Positions 39,501 through 42,476 of a stretch of 42,476 nucleotides of DNA are shown here, in pieces; the first letter of the stretch is position 1, and every line of letters starts with the position of its first letter. Under the pieces are notes generated by a model that was not told where the DNA came from, did no database searches, and saw only the letters and a program-made list of their open reading frames with translations. The translations under genes were made by a program, and so were the position numbers. Location of the stretch: positions 1 through 42,476 of the forward strand of contig VGGL01000013.1 of NCBI GenBank assembly GCA_016868575.1, in the 5' to 3' direction. The stretch is from Bacteroidota bacterium (GTDB taxonomy: Bacteria; Bacteroidota; Bacteroidia; Bacteroidales; FEN-979).

Positions 39501-40033
39501 AATGGCGTTATCCCCAGAACAACAGTTTGCACACCCCGGATATTCTTGACTTCCGACAGAATGACCGGTTGTTCCGGATAAAAAGCATTCCGGTTATAGA
39601 TGGCTTCATTTTTATTGTATTCAAGCGGACCTGTATCAGTATCCAATGGGATACGGGGAGCTGGCGCGATATTGATCCCCTGGATGATTTCCACCCGTGT
39701 CATCTGAATATCCAAAATTGGCGTAGCCCCGTTCGGAATGGCAATAAAACGTGAATAGCCCGGAAGGTTCGGCGCTCCCTGTTCATTATACAGGAAGGCT
39801 CCATCCAGACCAATATTCTTCATTTGTTCCCCATTGATCAAGATGTCATCAATCCGGAATTGCCGGATTGAATAATTGATATCCACCCGATCGGCATTGC
39901 TCGTGGCAACCGAAAAACCCTGGCCATATAAGGCATCCGGGTATTCAACCTGCTGGGCAGGCAGGATCAATCCGATAAAAAGAAAACTCACCCCAAGGAT
40001 AAGTCCCCATACAAAGCGATAAGTGTTTTTCAT
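36557..40033 (-). CDS. Gingipain-like C25 cysteine peptidase with PKD/Ig-like modules and T9SS type A-like sorting domain
   Basis: EYLIITPTDAAFTQWADSIRRFRQQQGISTFVKTLTE; catalytic-like FVLMHRDHGSTTGW and FIFSINCLTGKY; PKD TWSFPGGNPSSSTVQNPQNIVYPATGNYNVTLTVSN; C-term CDVYPNPGSGIFHLAL...YVKKLIISR; start at MKNTYRF preferred. Confidence 0.9.
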   Translation of the reverse strand: MKNTYRFVWGLILGVSFLFIGLILPAQQVEYPDALYGQGFSVATSNADRVDINYSIRQFRIDDILINGEQMKNIGLDGAFLYNEQGAPNLPGYSRFIAIPNGATPILDIQMTRVEIIQGINIAPAPRIPLDTDTGPLEYNKNEAIYNRNAFYPEQPVILSEVKNIRGVQTVVLGITPFQYNPVTKELRIFRDLDVDIRFEGGSDRFGDDRLRSRWWDPIMSDALINFSSLPSIDYDARIQEPTDVPGCEYLIITPTDAAFTQWADSIRRFRQQQGISTFVKTLTEVGGNTTTAIENYINNAYNTWTPPPAAVLLLGDYGTNAANSVVSPIYNSYCVSDNIYADVDNDHLPDVCLARITANNATQLQVMCTKFLNYERQPPASSYFYQHPITALGWQTERWFQICSETVGGFWKYVQGKDPTRINEVYSGNPSTAPWSTATNTSTILSFFGPSGLGYIPATPQEMPCCWTGGNATGINNAINSGAFVLMHRDHGSTTGWGEPAYSNSNIDGCTNTNLTFIFSINCLTGKYNNSSECFTEKFHRYTKNGNNSGALGLIAASEVSYSFVNDTYVWGVMDNLWTNFMPSYGTTPASRGVMPCFGNAAGKYFLQQSNWPYNTSNKQVTYHLYHHHGDAFMTVYSEVPQNLTVVHNSTIPSGSTSFQVTANVGALIALTYNDEILGTGTGTGAPLTITIPGTLTTGQFMRVTVTKQNYFRYTALVQVVPPGGPIPDFTANMTNICIGQGVNFTDLSSGTPTSWTWSFPGGNPSSSTVQNPQNIVYPATGNYNVTLTVSNAIYTNSLTKVSYIHVTAPAATPGIPEGDTLLCENNSPTMYTIPSIPDATSYNWVFDPPAAGVMVAADTSATITWNAGWTGYATLKVQAVNGCGPGSFSPDLNIHLRPFPAVPNQPTGPTALCQGVQTSDYTTDPVPNATSYLWQIEPPFAGIITGSSNTSTVYWSLTWSGNAAISVKSVNDCNESLFSDPLDVTVNPLPVVSLGNDTILCDFESIPLDAGNPGATYLWSTGATTQTIVVDSSGVGYGTTTPSVEVTLSGCTSTGSINITFTTCTGVPNLSETEKCDVYPNPGSGIFHLALFSMRDDPAQVMVSNILGKEVLSKHDIAVSGNTSISLDLANEPDGIYFLVVKTTRQTYVKKLIISR

Positions 40034-40100
40034 ATGCTGGTATTGTATGATTTTCCAGCTACGAAGGTACAAAAAATCAAGACAATAAAGAACGATTGGA

Positions 40101-41666
40101 TCAATTTTCTTTTAACCCATCGCGGGTGACCAGAAATGTCTTTCCGGTATAGTCAAATGGAAAATCAATGATATCAAAATCCAGCAGGGGATCAAACTGA
40201 TCGTCGAAGTGAAGGTACTTTCCCGCTGGGACATGGAGGATCATCCTGACTCTTTCTCCGCGAAAAGGCACACCTTCCTCTAATGGAATACAGGGCGTAA
40301 TCACGATCAGGGAATCATTCTGATGGACAACGGTGGTAACAGCAGCTGCATTTTGCCGGGCAATTTCAACCGATTTTCCCCTGGCATAGGAGATGTTTGT
40401 GATTGTCATCGGGCCTTCGGGGATAGGTTTAATCCTCAAAACCGGCCTGATCAGGACTGGACCATCAGGCATAAACCTCACATAGTCAAAATCACCCGAT
40501 CCGCCTACATGAAATTTATGAGGATCATCCGAATACCAATCATCGAATTTCAGATAAATGGTATCCGAGGGGCAGGAATCAAGCGGTATTTCACTTTTTA
40601 TTGTTGCCGAATACTGGAAAGTGCGTACCGTTTTGAATGTCAGGAAAGCCACCATTACCAGGCTGATCAGCCAGATATTGAACATGACGATCGCTGCATA
40701 CCTGATAGGAGGGATTCGAAAGATCATGCGTATCCCGCTGTAAAAGAGAGACACCAGGGGTATTCCTAAAAACAGAAGCAACGCCAGTTGCATGAAACCA
40801 AACTCAAAATCACTACCAAAGAGGGAATCGAAAAGACTGGGGAAGAAGAGCATATTGATATCATCCTGCGGATGGATCCAACCTCCCCAGCCAAAGAGAA
40901 ATGAGATCACGGCAAAGAGCACCAACAAACCTGTTATGCATAACGCTACACCAAGGATGATCAGGATGACCCGGAAAGCAAACTTCACAATCTCCCCCAC
41001 CGCCTGAACCGTCTGATCCATCGCCGATCCCCTTGTTTCCTTTTGTCTGCGTATTGTTTCCCTGGCCTGGGAGCCCAGGTTGCTGAGCCGGTCACCGATC
41101 TCGCTGATCTCCTTGCGGAATGACTTTTCAATGTTTGAGATATTCACCCGCTGCCCTTTCATTTCAAGCTTTTCAGAGATGGTGCGAGCCTCCGGCACGA
41201 CGATCCAAAGGATCAGGTAGAGCAGGAATCCAAATCCAAAGAACATGCAGATGACGAATATCAACCGGATGATCACCGGATCGATCCCGAAGTAGGCTGC
41301 AATCCCACTCGCCACACCGCCCAGGATGCGCTCCTCCGGATCGCGGAAAAGCCGCTTGTTGCCGAACTTTGAACCGGTGCCTTCGAGCCCTTTGTCCTCA
41401 ACCCCCATGTCGGCAGGCTGACCCATGACCAGGATCACTTCTTTGACATCTTCGAATGTGATGATCGTCTTACTCTCGCTTAGCTTTTGCTGAAGCAGTT
41501 CGGAAACGCGGGTTTCAATGTCGGTATATATCTCTTCTCCACCTGGCTCTTTTCCAAAATGAAGTCTGATCTTTTCCAGATACGTATGAAGCAGATCATA
41601 TGCGTCCTCATCAATGGTAAATAGAATGCCCGTGAGGTTTACCGTGATTGTTTTTTTCAAGACCAT
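40101..41666 (-). CDS. PspC domain-containing membrane protein
   Basis: KRLFRDPEERILGGVASGIAAYFGIDPVIIRLIFVICMFFGFGFLLYLILWIVVPEA; further TM segments and C-term extracytoplasmic region. Confidence 0.9.
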   Translation of the reverse strand: MVLKKTITVNLTGILFTIDEDAYDLLHTYLEKIRLHFGKEPGGEEIYTDIETRVSELLQQKLSESKTIITFEDVKEVILVMGQPADMGVEDKGLEGTGSKFGNKRLFRDPEERILGGVASGIAAYFGIDPVIIRLIFVICMFFGFGFLLYLILWIVVPEARTISEKLEMKGQRVNISNIEKSFRKEISEIGDRLSNLGSQARETIRRQKETRGSAMDQTVQAVGEIVKFAFRVILIILGVALCITGLLVLFAVISFLFGWGGWIHPQDDINMLFFPSLFDSLFGSDFEFGFMQLALLLFLGIPLVSLFYSGIRMIFRIPPIRYAAIVMFNIWLISLVMVAFLTFKTVRTFQYSATIKSEIPLDSCPSDTIYLKFDDWYSDDPHKFHVGGSGDFDYVRFMPDGPVLIRPVLRIKPIPEGPMTITNISYARGKSVEIARQNAAAVTTVVHQNDSLIVITPCIPLEEGVPFRGERVRMILHVPAGKYLHFDDQFDPLLDFDIIDFPFDYTGKTFLVTRDGLKEN

Positions 41667-41678
41667 AATGGGTAATTT

Positions 41679-42014
41679 TTAAATTTCTGAATTACTGATG
41701 ATTTGATCAACCATCCTGACAAGCGCTTTCCAATCAGATTTATAGCCTGACAGGACAATTTTTCCCGATTCGGTGATCTGGTAATATTTTCTGGGTGGTC
41801 CCGAGCGGGATTCTTCCCACCGGTATGTTGTCAGGCCGTCGTTTTTCAGCCTGGTCAGGAGAGGATACAAGGTGCCTTCCACCACGATCAGCTCAGCCGA
41901 TTTGAGCAGGTCGATGATGTCGGATGCATACACATCCTTATCGGCAATGATCGAAAGAATGCACATCTCAAGCACACCCTTCCGCATTTGTACGATCTGA
42001 TTTTCTGTTTTCAT
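41679..42014 (-). CDS. PadR family transcriptional regulator
   Basis: MRKGVLEMCILSIIADKDVYASDIIDLLKSAELIVVEGTLYPLLTRLKNDGLTTYRWEESRSGPPRKYYQITESGK. Confidence 0.95.
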   Translation of the reverse strand: MKTENQIVQMRKGVLEMCILSIIADKDVYASDIIDLLKSAELIVVEGTLYPLLTRLKNDGLTTYRWEESRSGPPRKYYQITESGKIVLSGYKSDWKALVRMVDQIISNSEI

Positions 42015-42018
42015 GCTG

Positions 42019-42026
42019 CAAATATA
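42019..42026 (-). promoter_or_regulatory. -7 box TATATTTG of padR-pspC operon
   Basis: Plus strand caaatata 4 bp upstream of padR ATG; would imply leaderless mRNA or an internal start (MRKGVL). Confidence 0.45.
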
Positions 42027-42040
42027 ATATAAAAATATAA

Positions 42041-42059
42041 TACTATGTATAACATAGTA
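42041..42059. promoter_or_regulatory. Perfect palindrome TACTATGT-ATA-ACATAGTA, candidate PadR operator
   Basis: 8-bp perfect arms, 3-nt spacer, just upstream of the padR -7 box. Confidence 0.65.
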
Positions 42060-42098
42060 CTAAAAATTATCAACAATCTGATAAATTTTTCCGACATA

Positions 42099-42179
42099 TG
42101 CCACTAAGCCACTAAATCACAAAAGGTTACACAGATAAATCTTTTTGTGTCTTTTTTGTGTTTCTGCTCTTTCGTGGCA
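42099..42179. repeat. Second inverted 'TGCCACnAA...CACAAAA' word element
   Basis: TGCCACTAAGCCACTAAATCACAAAAGGTTACACAG ... TTTTGTGTCTTTTTTGTGTTTCTGCTCTTTCGTGGCA; exact tandem GCCACTAA x2 at 42100-42115. Confidence 0.75.
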
Positions 42180-42476
42180 AATTTTTATCTTGAGGGATCA
42201 CTATATTCTATTTTAAGGATGATTTTATGTTTGAATTGAATTTCAATTAGTTAGAAAATTTGAGATGTCATTTTGGCACCTTTATATGGGGAGGCTGAAA
42301 GCTACCCTCTTTTAGTCACAATTAAAATAATAGATTACCATTTATGTTCAACATAGATTTTCACGTCCTTATTAGCCGTATTTAAGCATTCTCCCTCTTT
42401 CCGGTAACTTTTCATATTAATTGATACTCAAATACATGTGTTATGCCCTTTTGGCACCGCTAATGACCATTGTGGC

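Noticed and set aside
42271-42458. TTTTGGCACC pair as sigma54 -24 elements
   Set aside because: No GC at the required -12 spacing after either GG.
1-42476. CRISPR arrays, tRNA/rRNA genes, IS elements, prophage genes
   Set aside because: No regularly spaced identical repeats, no recognisable tRNA/rRNA sequence, no transposase, integrase or phage protein among the translations.

Overview
Bacteroidota (Bacteroidetes)-type chromosomal window. Its core is a dcw division/cell-wall cluster: mraZ-rsmH-ftsL-ftsI(PASTA)-murE-mraY-murD*-ftsW-murG-murC-ftsQ-ftsA-ftsZ-yqeY (about 4.7-20.0 kb). It is flanked by T9SS cargo proteins (one type-B-like and two type-A-like sorting domains, including a gingipain-like C25 peptidase), T9SS/gliding genes (porT, gldB), a sigma54-type response regulator without HTH, two methyltransferases, an ABC-ATPase/heptose kinase/geranylgeranyl reductase operon, SPFH protein, tlyA, Fe-ADH, UbiA/MqnP, comM, nadE, NifU/Mrp and a padR-pspC operon. 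Best leads: (1) the dcw murD slot encodes only a 189-aa C-terminal domain, with the N-terminal and ATPase domains missing; (2) intergenic degenerate repeats with a strict 7-bp phase (36431-36563, 19 consecutive heptamers whose word changes while the phase holds; 20044-20092, which supplies the stop codons of two convergent genes); (3) inverted 'CCACnAAG' word elements at 36324-36428 and 42099-42179; (4) strong Shine-Dalgarno sequences only on ftsI and ftsW, in a phylum where SDs are normally not used; (5) a 10-bp-phased TGG triplet upstream of mraZ resembling a MraZ operator; (6) a perfect 19-bp palindrome upstream of padR. No tRNA, rRNA, CRISPR or transposase was recognised. Family calls are from reading the translations; no database search was run.
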